The notes: a model not told the origin generated them from the letters alone. A DNA stretch of 64,000 nt from Haloglomus halophilum (GCF_024298885.1 NZ_CP101166.1:806001-870000), one strand, 5' to 3'; positions 34,166 through 43,105 are shown, counted from the first letter of the stretch. Numbers and translations are program-made.

Positions 34166-34252
34166 TCCCGCCTGGGTCGGCGTTCCAGGGTCGCTTCGCA
34201 CCAGGCTGGCTCGGTGCGGACGCTCCGTGGACCGGACACTCTCGGGTGGAAT

Positions 34253-34361
34253 GGAAGGGGCTGGCCGCTCGACCCGGCCCCGGCGAAGCAAGGACCGCAG
34301 GCGGCCGAAGGCCGCCGAGGACCGCAGCGGGCCGCGGACGGTCGAGCGGCCAGGGGCTTCC
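34253..34361. repeat. Near-palindrome 2, about 109 nt, reverse orientation
   Basis: Outer arms ctggccgctcgacc / ggtcgagcggccag are perfect, and the centre near 34307 is ggccgaaggcc. The core ggaccgcagg...ccgaggaccgc is the reverse complement of that in palindrome 1, so the two are related, inverted copies 87 nt apart. Confidence 0.85.
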
Positions 34362-34457
34362 AAACCGGTTCTATTCGCGGTTCCTCGCTCTGCATCTCCC
34401 TCCAACTACACTCCCTGCAACGACTGGAATAGAACAGCGTATCCAACCGGCACCGAG

Positions 34458-35615
34458 TCAGGGGTCGAACTCGGTCGCCTCGGGCGGGAAGGCCTCCTCG
34501 CGGTCGCTCCGGCCCCGAACCTCGCGGTAGAGGGTCCGGTAGCGGGAGATCTTCCGGAAGAGGGCGAGCCCGAAGATGGTGTCGTAGACGACGACGAACG
34601 CGAAGAACGCCACGAGGTCGGGGATGGCGACACCGAGGAACTGGCTCGCAGCGATGCTGAACACCGCGGGGACGAACCCGACCATCACGTTGTAGGTGGC
34701 GTGGATGAGCGAGGCGATGACGAGCCCCTTGACCACGATGGGCCCGGCGTGTTCGCTGTTGAACTTCGCGAGCCCGAGGTAGTAGCCGGCGAACGCGGAG
34801 TAGATGACGTGGCCCGGTCCAGCGAGCGCACGGAGCGCGGTGATGCGCCCGCCGCTCTCGAAGATGCCGATGATGCCGCTCGCGCCCGACTGGACGACCG
34901 GGATGGAGAGGTCCGCGAGGCCGGCGGCGACCCAGCCGAGGCCGGCGGTGGTGAGCGCGGCGCCGAGGGCCATCTCGGTGCCCGCGGCCCCGATGTTGCG
35001 CGTGATGTAGAGCGCGTTCTCGATGGTGGCGAACCCGAGGCCGGCGGCAGCACCGTAGACGGCGCCGTCGATGACGGCGTCGAACGACTCGTCGCGGTAC
35101 GGGTAGAGCCGGACGGCGAGCAGCTTCACGGACTCCTCGACGGGGCCGACGACGAGATAGAAGAAGAGCAGCGAGCCGGCGACGGCGCCGAGGACGCCGA
35201 AGGCGGCGGGGACCCCACGGACGACGGGACCCAGCACCGTGTTCAGGACGGCGGCGAAGCCGGCGAACAGGATGCCGAGCATGAAGGTGCCGACGATGAG
35301 TTCGAGCGGTTCCGACGAGGTGATATCGGAGAAGTAGACGTACGCGGCGAGACCGACCGCGGGCGCGACCGACAGCACCACCAGCCCGACTGAGTAGGGG
35401 TCCTGGGCGAACGTCACGCCGATGCTCCCGAGCAGGAACTGGCTCAGCAGGATGAGCACCGCCAGCAGGATGACGATGGCCCGGAGCGTGGTCAGTATCC
35501 CCCGGTACAGTCGGACGGAGAGGCCGTCCAGCGACGACCGGGGCTCCCACGTGGAGACGTCGTAGAGGTCACGCGAGTCGTCGGCGTGTGCCTCTATCGG
35601 GTCGCGGTTTCCCAT
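34458..35615 (-). CDS. PrsW-family intramembrane metalloprotease
   Basis: 385 aa, eight or more TM helices. The diagnostic motifs are EESVK (about residue 160), ENALY (about 200), the His in GPGHVIYSAF (about 268) and the His in LIHATYN (about 310), which together form the metal site of PrsW/APH-1-like proteases. A cytoplasmic N-terminal 35 residues and a basic/acidic tail flank the membrane core. In Bacillus PrsW cleaves the anti-sigma factor RsiW; archaea lack that system, so the substrate here is unknown. Confidence 0.92.
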   Translation of the reverse strand: MGNRDPIEAHADDSRDLYDVSTWEPRSSLDGLSVRLYRGILTTLRAIVILLAVLILLSQFLLGSIGVTFAQDPYSVGLVVLSVAPAVGLAAYVYFSDITSSEPLELIVGTFMLGILFAGFAAVLNTVLGPVVRGVPAAFGVLGAVAGSLLFFYLVVGPVEESVKLLAVRLYPYRDESFDAVIDGAVYGAAAGLGFATIENALYITRNIGAAGTEMALGAALTTAGLGWVAAGLADLSIPVVQSGASGIIGIFESGGRITALRALAGPGHVIYSAFAGYYLGLAKFNSEHAGPIVVKGLVIASLIHATYNVMVGFVPAVFSIAASQFLGVAIPDLVAFFAFVVVYDTIFGLALFRKISRYRTLYREVRGRSDREEAFPPEATEFDP

Positions 35616-35741
35616 TCACCCTGGCGTACTCGGGGGACGACCCTGAACGTTTTGGACGGTTCTACGGGGTACACGACCGGCAGACGTGTAACCGAGCAGC
35701 ACCGGGGCGAGGGCGGCTGCATCCGTCGGGCCGGAACCCCG

Positions 35742-35833
35742 ACCGCACATTCGTCGCTCCGTAGCAGCGACCGCACATCCGTGGGCACGGGGCGCCCACC
35801 GCACATTCGTCGCTCCGTAGCAGCGACCGCACA
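35742..35833. repeat. Perfect 36-nt direct repeat pair
   Basis: Identical 36-nt units occupy 35742-35777 and 35798-35833, starting positions 56 nt apart. Each contains the hairpin gtcgct...agcgac with loop ccgtagc. They lie just upstream of the promoter of the gene at 35871. Confidence 0.9.
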
Positions 35834-35840
35834 CCGGACG

Positions 35841-35848
35841 CTTTTCGT
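35841..35848 (+). promoter_or_regulatory. TATA-like box of the gene at 35871
   Basis: cttttcgt is centred 27 nt upstream of the ATG at 35871, supporting that start and leaderless transcription. Confidence 0.55.
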
Positions 35849-35870
35849 CCCCGCCCGTCGAAGCCGCGGT

Positions 35871-36248
35871 ATGCACTTCGACCCCCGCGAGCAGGCGGCG
35901 CTCCGCGAGGTCGGCCTGACGACCGAGGAGCTACAGGCGGCCTCCGAGGCCGTGGCGGAGGCCGTCGCCGATGCGGCGGCCGACCTCGAGGCGTTCTTCG
36001 ACGAGCACGACACGGTCTACTCCACGATGGACCAGGCCCACTCCAGCGCCGAGTTCCCCGAACACGAGGTCCGCTGGCTCGACACCTACACCCACGCGGC
36101 GGACCTCCGGGGGTGGCTCCGGTTCGACACCTGGGGCGTCCCCGTCGAGGACGGCCGCGTCCTCCCTGACGGCACCGTCGAGTTGACCCTCGGACCGACC
36201 GTGAACGGGCGCGTCCGGTTCGCGCCGACCCGCGAGGAACTGGAATGA
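35871..36248 (+). CDS. Haloarchaeal conserved protein upstream of FAU-1
   Basis: 125 aa, soluble and acidic. A long Ala/Glu-rich amphipathic helix (about 8-45) leads into HDTVYSTMDQAHSS, WLDTYTHAADLRGWLRF and a C-terminal beta region (GTVELTLGPTVNGRVRF). I believe this matches a halophile-restricted DUF (DUF7532), but that name is from memory. Its stop overlaps the FAU-1 start by 4 nt, implying a linked RNA-related role. No catalytic residues evident. Confidence 0.82.
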   Translation: MHFDPREQAALREVGLTTEELQAASEAVAEAVADAAADLEAFFDEHDTVYSTMDQAHSSAEFPEHEVRWLDTYTHAADLRGWLRFDTWGVPVEDGRVLPDGTVELTLGPTVNGRVRFAPTREELE

Positions 36249-37705
36249 GCGGCGAGGGCGCGGGCGACGCCGGGGGGCCTCCCGAGGTGCCCGCGGAGAC
36301 CGACCACCTCTCGGTCCGGGTCCGAGGCATCTACACGACCGCGCTGACCGCGCTACTGCAGGACTCGACGACCGATGGCGTCCCGACCCGGGTCGTACAG
36401 GCCTCCGAGCCCATCCGAGACCGGTTCGACGCGGCGTTCCCGGTCACCGCGGCCGCCGCCACCGTCGAACCCACCGACGAGCGCCAGGGAATCGGCGTCT
36501 CCGGCGCACCCTGGGCCGTCACGCGGCTCGCCGAGCGGCTCGCGAGCGTCGGGCGCGACACCTTCGCGTGGGACGCCACGCTCCCCGCGGGCGCCGTCTA
36601 CCAGGGCGTCGTCACCGACGACGTGGGGAGCGGCGCCGTCGTCGACTGCGGCCCGGATTCGGGATTCCTCCCGTACAGCGCGGCCGACGACTACGTCGAG
36701 GAGGGCGACGTTCTCCGCGTGCAGGTCCGGGACCCCCGCCCCCCGTGGGACGACGACCGCGCCGAACTCGGCACGGACCTGGTCGTCGATGGCGGCCTCG
36801 TGGAGCTCCGGCGCGGCGGCTCGCGCGGGTCCAGCGAGGCCGCCCGGATGGCCGAGATGCTCCCCGTCGACGTGCCCGACGGGTGGGCACCGCGCTGGGA
36901 CCGCGCCGCGGACGACGCCGGCCTCGACGCGCTCGCGGACGCGCTCGGGCGGGCGGTCGACCGCGTGGCGACCGTGACGGACGCCGCCGAGATGGACCCG
37001 GACGACGCGCCCTGCCCGCTCGCTGCACCCGAAGCGACGGTCTGGTGCTGGTTCGGCCGGGAGTCCCGCTTCGAACTGGACGACCACCGGCGGGGCGTCA
37101 CGGCGACGATGCCCGGCCACCACCGGACGAAGGCCGCGGACTACGCCGCCAGCGCCGCCGTCGACTTCGCCGAGGCGGTCGCCGGAGAGCGCTTCCAGCC
37201 CGACGACCCGTTCCCGTTCGCCGCGGTCACGCGGCAGTTCGGGCCCCGGGAGGGCGACCGGCTCGCGCTCCACCACGGGAAGCCGGACGGCCGCCTCATC
37301 ACCCTGGGCCACGGTGAGGTGCGCGACTACGACCCCGAGGGGCAGGTGACGGTCCGCCGGCAGATGTCCGCCGGCGGCACCTACGACGCGCTCGGCGTCG
37401 AGCGCCAGGCCGGCGACGTGGCCATCACGAAACTACAGGAGGGCCGCTGGTGGTACCCGACGGTCTACCGGGGCGACGACGGCACCCGGCGGGGGACCTA
37501 CGTCAACATCTGCACGCCGGTGGAACTGTTCCCGAACGCGGCCCGCTACGTCGACCTCCACGTCGACGTGGTGAAACACACCGACGGGACCGTCGAGCGG
37601 GTCGACGACGACGAACTCGACGAGGCCGTCGCGCGCGGCCATGTGAGCGAGGCGCTCGCGGAGAAGGCGCGAGGCGTGGCAAGCGCGGTCGAGAACGCGC
37701 TATAA
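36245..37705 (+). CDS. Probable ribonuclease FAU-1 (RNase E/G-like)
   Basis: 486 aa. The N-terminal part (about 20-190) contains the RNase E/G-like S1 region (VRVRGIYTTALTALL...GAVYQGVVTDDVGSGAVVDCG...GFLPYSAADDYVEEGD). The C-terminal half holds a DUF402 beta barrel (HHGKPDGRLITLGHGEVRDY...WWYPTVYR, then CTPVELFPNAARYVDLHVDVV). This is the architecture of archaeal FAU-1, an AU-rich RNA-binding protein and proposed 5S rRNA-processing nuclease. It is translationally coupled to the small gene upstream. Confidence 0.92.
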   Translation: MSGEGAGDAGGPPEVPAETDHLSVRVRGIYTTALTALLQDSTTDGVPTRVVQASEPIRDRFDAAFPVTAAAATVEPTDERQGIGVSGAPWAVTRLAERLASVGRDTFAWDATLPAGAVYQGVVTDDVGSGAVVDCGPDSGFLPYSAADDYVEEGDVLRVQVRDPRPPWDDDRAELGTDLVVDGGLVELRRGGSRGSSEAARMAEMLPVDVPDGWAPRWDRAADDAGLDALADALGRAVDRVATVTDAAEMDPDDAPCPLAAPEATVWCWFGRESRFELDDHRRGVTATMPGHHRTKAADYAASAAVDFAEAVAGERFQPDDPFPFAAVTRQFGPREGDRLALHHGKPDGRLITLGHGEVRDYDPEGQVTVRRQMSAGGTYDALGVERQAGDVAITKLQEGRWWYPTVYRGDDGTRRGTYVNICTPVELFPNAARYVDLHVDVVKHTDGTVERVDDDELDEAVARGHVSEALAEKARGVASAVENAL

Positions 37706-37773
37706 TAGTCATACACCCACCATTCCCCAGTTTATCACCCGATTCAGCAGAACCCGACAAGTTAACTCATCAA

Positions 37774-39303
37774 CTATCGACCGTCGTCCGAGCGCAGCAG
37801 CCGCCACGCCCCCAGTCCCAGCCCACCGAGCGCGGCGAGTGGGCCGAAGCCGGGACCGGCCGCGGCCGTCCCGGTCGGCTCCGCACCGGTATCGCCGGCG
37901 GCCGGGTCCGGCGATTCGGTCGGTGTCGCGCTGGCCGTGTCGGTCGTCGTCGGCGTCGACGCGTCGGTCGGCGTGCCCGACGTGGTCCCGGTCGCCGTGG
38001 CGCTGGCGGATGGGGTCGCACTCGGGGGCGGTGGCAGCGGCTCGGCGTCGGCCGGCGGGTCGGGGAAGGTGTACAGCGCGGCGCGGTCGGCGGAGCTCTC
38101 GCTCGACGCCCGCGGCCCGTCGCGGTGGCTGGTCCCGACGAAGAAGCCGTGGTCGGTCGGCTCGGCGGTCCACATGCTCGCCGCGTCACTGTCGCGCCAC
38201 CGCGCCAGCAGCGCCGGGGCGGACGGGTCGCGCACGTCGTACACCCGGACGCCGCCCTCGTACCAGGAGGTGTAGAGCCGGTCGCCCCGGAACGAGAAGT
38301 TGTGCGAGGTCGTCCACGTCCCGCCGAGCGTCGGGTCGTCGGTCGGTGGCGGCTCGATGAACGCCAGTTCCTCGGGGGCGGTCGGGTCGCGCACGTCGTA
38401 CAGGGTGACCCCGCCGGGGCCGCCGGTATCGTCGCTCGTATCGGTATCCCAGGACTCGACGCTGATACCAAGCAGCGTGCCGTCGTCGTTGGTGGCGACG
38501 TAGTGGTCGTTGCCGGGCGGCTCGGAGTAGTCCCGCCGGGCCTCCGAACGCGTCATCTCGACGAACGTCCCGGGATCACGGCCCCGGACCTTCGCGAGGA
38601 GTTCCGGCGCCGTCGGGTCGCTCACGTCGACCGCCCACGTCCCGGCGTCCCAGTGGGCGAGGTAGGCAACGTCGTCGTGGACGTACAGGTCGTGCAGGAC
38701 CCAGTTCGGACCGACCTCCGTCCACTGCTCGTCCACATCGGCGATGGACCAGCGCCCCACCTCCTCGCCGGCGCGTGCGTCGACGACGACCATCGAGTTG
38801 CGCTCGCTCGTGTTCTCGGGGAGGTAGACGTACCCGCCGGTCGCGAAGCAGTTGTGGTTGAACGAGGCCGTCTCGTGGACGGCCACCTTCTCGGGGGCGG
38901 TCGGGTCGCGCACGTCGTAGACGATGAGGCCGCGCCACGCGTTCCGCGGGTTGGCGGGCCCGACGACCGCGAGCAGGTCCGCCTCGCGGTCGAGTTTCAC
39001 GTCGTAGATCTGTTCGAGGCGGCCGTTCCCCTCGCCGGCCCACGGCTCGCGGTTCTCGTGGACGACCGCGGGGTTCTGGGGGTCCGAGAGGTCCACGACG
39101 GCGAACCCGTCGGTGACGGCGAGGAAGGCGGTCCGGCCGTCGGCGCTCAGGACGACCTCCTTCGCCTTCGGGACCCGCAGTTCCGCGAGCGGGCCGTAGT
39201 CGTCCTGGCGGTTGCGTCCGGCGGTGGCAGCAGTCACACTGCCGACCCCGGAGAGTGCGAACGGGAGGGCGGCGCCGCGGCGGAGGACGGAGCGGCGGTT
39301 CAC
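37774..39303 (-). CDS. Secreted LVIVD-repeat beta-propeller protein, copy 2
   Basis: 509 aa. A GTG start at 39303 (MNRRSVLRRGAALPF) gives a twin-arginine signal; a TATA-like box (gcttag on minus, 39328-39333) lies 27 nt upstream and overlaps the stop of the paralogue. The body repeats VYDVRDPTAPE/VDVSDPTAPELL blades of the LVIVD type, about 6-7 units. A Thr/Pro/Ser-rich linker and a C-terminal hydrophobic segment (GPLAALGGLGLGAWRLLRS) suggest membrane or sortase-like anchoring. It probably faces outward; ligand unknown. Confidence 0.9.
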   Translation of the reverse strand: MNRRSVLRRGAALPFALSGVGSVTAATAGRNRQDDYGPLAELRVPKAKEVVLSADGRTAFLAVTDGFAVVDLSDPQNPAVVHENREPWAGEGNGRLEQIYDVKLDREADLLAVVGPANPRNAWRGLIVYDVRDPTAPEKVAVHETASFNHNCFATGGYVYLPENTSERNSMVVVDARAGEEVGRWSIADVDEQWTEVGPNWVLHDLYVHDDVAYLAHWDAGTWAVDVSDPTAPELLAKVRGRDPGTFVEMTRSEARRDYSEPPGNDHYVATNDDGTLLGISVESWDTDTSDDTGGPGGVTLYDVRDPTAPEELAFIEPPPTDDPTLGGTWTTSHNFSFRGDRLYTSWYEGGVRVYDVRDPSAPALLARWRDSDAASMWTAEPTDHGFFVGTSHRDGPRASSESSADRAALYTFPDPPADAEPLPPPPSATPSASATATGTTSGTPTDASTPTTTDTASATPTESPDPAAGDTGAEPTGTAAAGPGFGPLAALGGLGLGAWRLLRSDDGR

Positions 39304-39327
39304 GACCCCACTCGCCGTCGGGCAGGA

Positions 39328-40791
39328 CTAAGCTTTGTGGTCGGGTGACCCCTCGCCACGTCGGCGCCGCCGCGCCAGGGCGGACAGCGCCCCCGCGCCG
39401 AGTCCCGCGAGCCCGGCCAGCGGACCGAGCCCGGGCTGGCCGTCGCTCGACGTGGCCGACTCCGTCGGTGGGGGCGGGTCGGGGTCCGAGAACGTGTACA
39501 GCGCGGCCCGGTCGAAGGCGAAGACGCCCTCGTCGTCGCGGCCCTTCCACGACGGGGCGACGAAGAAGTCGCGCTCGCCCGCCGGTTCCGCGGTCCAGAA
39601 GCCCGCGTTGTACGAGTCCCGCCAGCGCGCGACGAGCGTCGGGTCGGCGGGGTCGCTCACATCGTACACCCGGACGCCGCCGCGGTACCACGAGGTGTAG
39701 AGGCGGTCGCCCCGGAACGAGAAGTTGTGCGAGGTCGTCCAGACGCCCGAGAAGGAGGGGTCCGGCGTCGGCGGCGGCTCGATGACCGCCAGTGCCTCGG
39801 GTGAGCGCGGGTCGGACACGTCGTACAGCGTGATACCTCCGGGCCCACCCTCGTCGTCCTCGGGGTCGGCGTCCCAGGACTCGACACCCACGCCGAGGAG
39901 GGTGCCGTCGTCGTTGGTGGCGGTGTAGTGGTCGTTGCCCGGCGGCTCCAGCGCCTCGTCGTTGGCCTCGTCGCTCGTGAGCGCCGCGAGTTCCCCGGGC
40001 TCCCGGCCGCCGATGCGCGAGAGGAACGTCGGGGCGGTCGGGTCGCGCACGTCGAGCAGGACCGTGCCGGCGTCCCAGTACGCCAGGTAGGCCACGTCGT
40101 CGTGGACGTACAGGTCGTGCAGCACCCAGTTCTGCAGGCGGACGTCCCGCCAGCGCCCGTCGCGGTCGGCGAGCGACCACTCGCCCACCTGCTCGCCCGA
40201 CCGGGCATCGACAACGACCACACCGTTCCGGTCGCCACGGTTCGCACAGAGGTAGACGTGGCCGCCGGTCGCGAAGCAGTTGTGGTTGAAGTAGTCCGTC
40301 TCGTAGACGGTGATGCGCTCGGGCGCGGCCGGGTCGCGAACGTCGTAGACGAGCAGTCCCTTGAACACGTCCGGACCCGCGGGGTTCGCCGGCGCGACGA
40401 CCGCGAGCAGGTCGTTCTCGGCGTCCAGCTTCACGTCGAACACGTCGAACAGCCGGTCCTCGCGGTCGGCCAACGGTTCGCGCTCGTCGACCAGCAGCTC
40501 CGGCGCGGCCGGGTCCGCGAGGTCCACGACCGCGAACCCGTCCGTCGTCGCGCAGTAGGCGGTCCGCCCGTCCGGAGAGAGGACAGCCTCGCGGAGGCCA
40601 TCGACCGGGAGCCGGCCCAGCGGCGCCGTCCCCTCGGCGACGGGCGTGGTCTGGCGCGGCGTGAACGTCGGCGTCCCCGTCTCCGCATCGGCCGCATCCG
40701 AGGCTGGCCCGCCACCCGCGGCAGCGCCGGGGAGCAGTCCGAGCCCACCCGCGGCTAGCCCGGCCCGTCGCAGGAACCTGCGCCGTCTCAT
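39328..40791 (-). CDS. Secreted LVIVD-repeat beta-propeller protein, copy 1
   Basis: 487 aa from the ATG at 40791 (MRRRRFLRRAGLAAGG, Tat signal). Blades follow the same order as copy 2 (e.g. VLHDLYVHDDVAYLAYWDAG, FNHNCFATGGHVYL, NHYTATNDDGTLLG) with high similarity. This indicates tandem duplication. The C terminus has a short Pro/Ser linker and GPLAGLAGLGAGALSALARRRR, a hydrophobic segment with basic end. The stop lies 24 nt from the start of copy 2. Confidence 0.9.
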   Translation of the reverse strand: MRRRRFLRRAGLAAGGLGLLPGAAAGGGPASDAADAETGTPTFTPRQTTPVAEGTAPLGRLPVDGLREAVLSPDGRTAYCATTDGFAVVDLADPAAPELLVDEREPLADREDRLFDVFDVKLDAENDLLAVVAPANPAGPDVFKGLLVYDVRDPAAPERITVYETDYFNHNCFATGGHVYLCANRGDRNGVVVVDARSGEQVGEWSLADRDGRWRDVRLQNWVLHDLYVHDDVAYLAYWDAGTVLLDVRDPTAPTFLSRIGGREPGELAALTSDEANDEALEPPGNDHYTATNDDGTLLGVGVESWDADPEDDEGGPGGITLYDVSDPRSPEALAVIEPPPTPDPSFSGVWTTSHNFSFRGDRLYTSWYRGGVRVYDVSDPADPTLVARWRDSYNAGFWTAEPAGERDFFVAPSWKGRDDEGVFAFDRAALYTFSDPDPPPPTESATSSDGQPGLGPLAGLAGLGAGALSALARRRRRGEGSPDHKA

Positions 40792-40853
40792 CGCCGGGAG
40801 GAGGCCCCCCGCAGGCGTAGGGGTTGTGGTCGGGAGTCGACCGGAGAATCGAA

Positions 40854-41834
40854 TCACTCGGGCAGCACGCTCGCCAGCGCGCCGCGGAGTACGGCGTCCT
40901 CGCCCAGCTGCGTCGCGCGGACCTCGGGCGCGGGCACCGCGAGGCCCCCCTCGTCGAGCAGGCCGGCGAGCGGGTCGACCACGAGCGCGGGGTTCGACAG
41001 CGCGACGGCACCGCCGATTGAGACGAGTTCCGGCGCGTACGCGTGTGCCAGCGCCGCGACCCCGCGGGCGTTCAGGCGCACGGCGTCGGCGACGACGCGC
41101 GTCGCGAGCGGGTCGTCTTCGACACCACCTGGGACGCCATCCGGGCCCGTGGCGACGGCGGCCAGCACGGCCTCGGGCTCGGTCGCCTCGAACACCGCTT
41201 CGGCGTCGAGCGTCCCGGCGTCGAGCCCCGTCTCGTGGCCGGCCGCCGCGCGGTCACGGGCGTGGGCGGCGATGCCGCTCCCGGAGCAGTAGGCCTCCCA
41301 GTGGCCCGTCCCGCCACAGCCGCAGGGACGGCCGTCGGGCACGAGCGTGAGGTGGCCGACCTCCGCGGCGTTCCCGCGCCGGCCCCGGAGGACGTGGTCG
41401 TCGACCGCGACGCCTGCACCGACGCCGGTCGAGAGCGTGAGGTAGACGGCGTTCTCGGGGCAGTCGGTGAACCGGCGCTCGCCGCGGATACCGGCCACGG
41501 CGTCGTTCTCGAGGGTGACGGGTGCATCCGTGCGCTCGCAGAGCGCGTCGACGAGGGCGATACGCTCGGCAGGGACGTTCGGCGGGTCGACGACCGCGCC
41601 CGCGTCGGCATCGAGCGGGCCGATGCTCCCGACCCCAACGGCTTCGAGGTCCCCGGGAGCGACATCCGCGGCCTCACAGGCCGTCTCGAGCGTGGCCACC
41701 ACGGCCGCGGCGACGGTCGCACCGTCGGCCTGTGGGGTCGAGCGGCGGGCGCGCCCACGCTCGTCCCCATCGGGACCGGCGACCAGCGCCCGCGTGTTCG
41801 TCGCCCCGAGGTCGACGGCCGCGTAGCACGACAT
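40854..41834 (-). CDS. ROK-family sugar kinase (glucokinase-like)
   Basis: 326 aa from the ATG at 41834. The phosphate-binding motif D8-L-G-A-T is at the N terminus. The ENDAVAGIRGE region and the zinc-binding cluster PCGCGGTGHWEAYCSG follow, the latter diagnostic of ROK kinases. A late GGAVALSNP motif is also present. It likely phosphorylates glucose or another hexose using ATP. It is not visibly linked to a transporter or regulator, so substrate and pathway are undetermined. ROK repressors are excluded by the absence of an HTH. Confidence 0.92.
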   Translation of the reverse strand: MSCYAAVDLGATNTRALVAGPDGDERGRARRSTPQADGATVAAAVVATLETACEAADVAPGDLEAVGVGSIGPLDADAGAVVDPPNVPAERIALVDALCERTDAPVTLENDAVAGIRGERRFTDCPENAVYLTLSTGVGAGVAVDDHVLRGRRGNAAEVGHLTLVPDGRPCGCGGTGHWEAYCSGSGIAAHARDRAAAGHETGLDAGTLDAEAVFEATEPEAVLAAVATGPDGVPGGVEDDPLATRVVADAVRLNARGVAALAHAYAPELVSIGGAVALSNPALVVDPLAGLLDEGGLAVPAPEVRATQLGEDAVLRGALASVLPE

Positions 41835-42045
41835 GCCGACGGCCGGGCGCCGGGCGTACATCAACCCTTCCACGTCGTGGCCAGGCGCACGCTGGCGTCA
41901 CGGAGTAGCAGCCACGGCGACCGGTAACGGAGGACGCCAGCGGGAGAACGAGGAACGAAGCCGGGGGGAGAGCGCCGACGAGGGAGGCAGGAGAGACGGG
42001 GACGAAGAACAGGAGGGGAGCGTATCGGGGGCGGCGTGGCGGGCG

Positions 42046-42204
42046 TCAGCGTCGGCAGCAGTCGGCGTTCGGGTCGTCGTCCGTCTCGGCCGCGACCGCG
42101 TACTGGAGCGCCTGACGGAGGTGGTATCTCGCGTTCGAATCTGTCACCTCTTCGAGGGCCCGACGGATGTGGTCGGTGTCCTGCATCTGGGTCCGAGTCA
42201 TCAT
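42046..42204 (-). CDS. Small conserved-looking protein
   Basis: 52 aa from the ATG at 42204 (a second ATG is at 42201). A TATA core (atatat, 42230-42235) lies 28 nt upstream, favouring this start over the ATG at 42231. The sequence is one helical unit (IRRALEEVTDSNARYHLRQALQYAVAAE) with an acidic, cysteine-containing tail (DDDPNADCCRR). No family assigned; the organised sequence and well-placed promoter suggest it is real. Confidence 0.6.
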   Translation of the reverse strand: MMTRTQMQDTDHIRRALEEVTDSNARYHLRQALQYAVAAETDDDPNADCCRR

Positions 42205-42229
42205 GGAGACGTGTACGGTCCAGCGGGCC

Positions 42230-42235
42230 ATATAT
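42230..42235 (-). promoter_or_regulatory. TATA core of the 52-aa gene
   Basis: atatat is centred about 28 nt upstream of the ATG at 42204. Confidence 0.55.
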
Positions 42236-42313
42236 CCCGAGCGGAGTTATCCGAGCGAGATAACAGCGTCAGACGCCGTGCCATCTCCGAGTTCGACGTG
42301 GACGTGCACCGGC

Positions 42314-43075
42314 TCAGAACTTGACCCGGAACCCCGGACCGGACGACCCGCTGCTGACGAACCCGCCGGAGCGACCCGTATCGTGGCCGGAACCGCCGAT
42401 GTCGGTCGAGGTGTACCCCCGCGAGAGATGGCTATCCAGCCACGAGAGGAGCGCATCGATGCTGCGGGACTGCACCCAGACGGTGCCAGGACCCTCGAAG
42501 TCACAGACGAGGCCCTCACCGGAGAACAGCGTCGACTTCAGGCCGCCGACGCGGCGCACGTCGAAGTCGGTGTCGCGGAAGGCCGCGATGTGGCCGGTGT
42601 CGACGGTGAGCGTCTCGCCCGCGGCGAGTTCGACCGCCTCGAGCGCGCCGTAGCTGGAGACGAACAGCGGGCCCGTGCCGGAGACCCGAAGCAGGAAGAG
42701 TCCCTCACCACCGAGGAAGGTCCGCGCGCCGCCGAACTTCGTGTCCACCTCGATACCCTCGCCGGCGGCGAGGTAGGAGCCCGACTGGACGTAGACGGTC
42801 TCGTCGGTCAGGTCGAGCGCGACCACGTCACCCGGGAGCGGCGCGGCAAGCGAGACACTGCTCGTATCCTCGGCGCGGAACGTGTTGACGAAGAAGGATT
42901 CCCCGCCGAGCATCCGCTTGAGCGAGCCGAAGACGCCGCCGCGGGTCCCCGTCTCGACGGTCAGACCGTCCGTGTGGCTCACCAGCGCGCCGGCCTCGGC
43001 GACCAGCGTCTCGCCGGGGCCGAGTTCGACGACCAGCAGCGAGTCCGACGGGCGGTGTTTGACCTCGTAATCCAT
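42314..43075 (-). CDS. AIM24/TIGR00266-family protein
   Basis: 253 aa, no TM or signal. Beta-rich, with the family landmarks DSLLVVELGPGETLVAEAGA, GGVFGSLKRMLGGESFFVNTF and FLGGEGLFLLRVSGTG. The C-terminal 30 residues are Ser/Gly-rich and disordered. Yeast AIM24 affects mitochondrial architecture; the prokaryotic role is unknown. A gtttatcg box (minus, 43098-43105) lies 26 nt upstream of the ATG. Confidence 0.88.
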   Translation of the reverse strand: MDYEVKHRPSDSLLVVELGPGETLVAEAGALVSHTDGLTVETGTRGGVFGSLKRMLGGESFFVNTFRAEDTSSVSLAAPLPGDVVALDLTDETVYVQSGSYLAAGEGIEVDTKFGGARTFLGGEGLFLLRVSGTGPLFVSSYGALEAVELAAGETLTVDTGHIAAFRDTDFDVRRVGGLKSTLFSGEGLVCDFEGPGTVWVQSRSIDALLSWLDSHLSRGYTSTDIGGSGHDTGRSGGFVSSGSSGPGFRVKF

Positions 43076-43097
43076 ATCGTTCTATCCGCGTGTGAGA

Positions 43098-43105
43098 CGA
43101 TAAAC
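43098..43105 (-). promoter_or_regulatory. TATA-like box of the AIM24-like gene
   Basis: gtttatcg on the minus strand is centred 26 nt before the ATG at 43075. Confidence 0.65.

Larger units (their letters stand above)
33950..34457. other. Intergenic region with two long palindromes
   Basis: About 510 nt between two minus-strand genes, without a supported gene. It is dominated by two near-palindromes (34054-34165 and 34253-34361). Open frames across it are products of the repeat composition. Confidence 0.75.

Noticed and set aside
33990..35393. A plus-strand frame spanning the palindromes and PrsW
   Set aside because: Crosses the repeats and is antisense to PrsW; no domain.
35742..35833. CRISPR array
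   Set aside because: Only two identical units with a 20-nt gap, no third unit, and no cas genes nearby.
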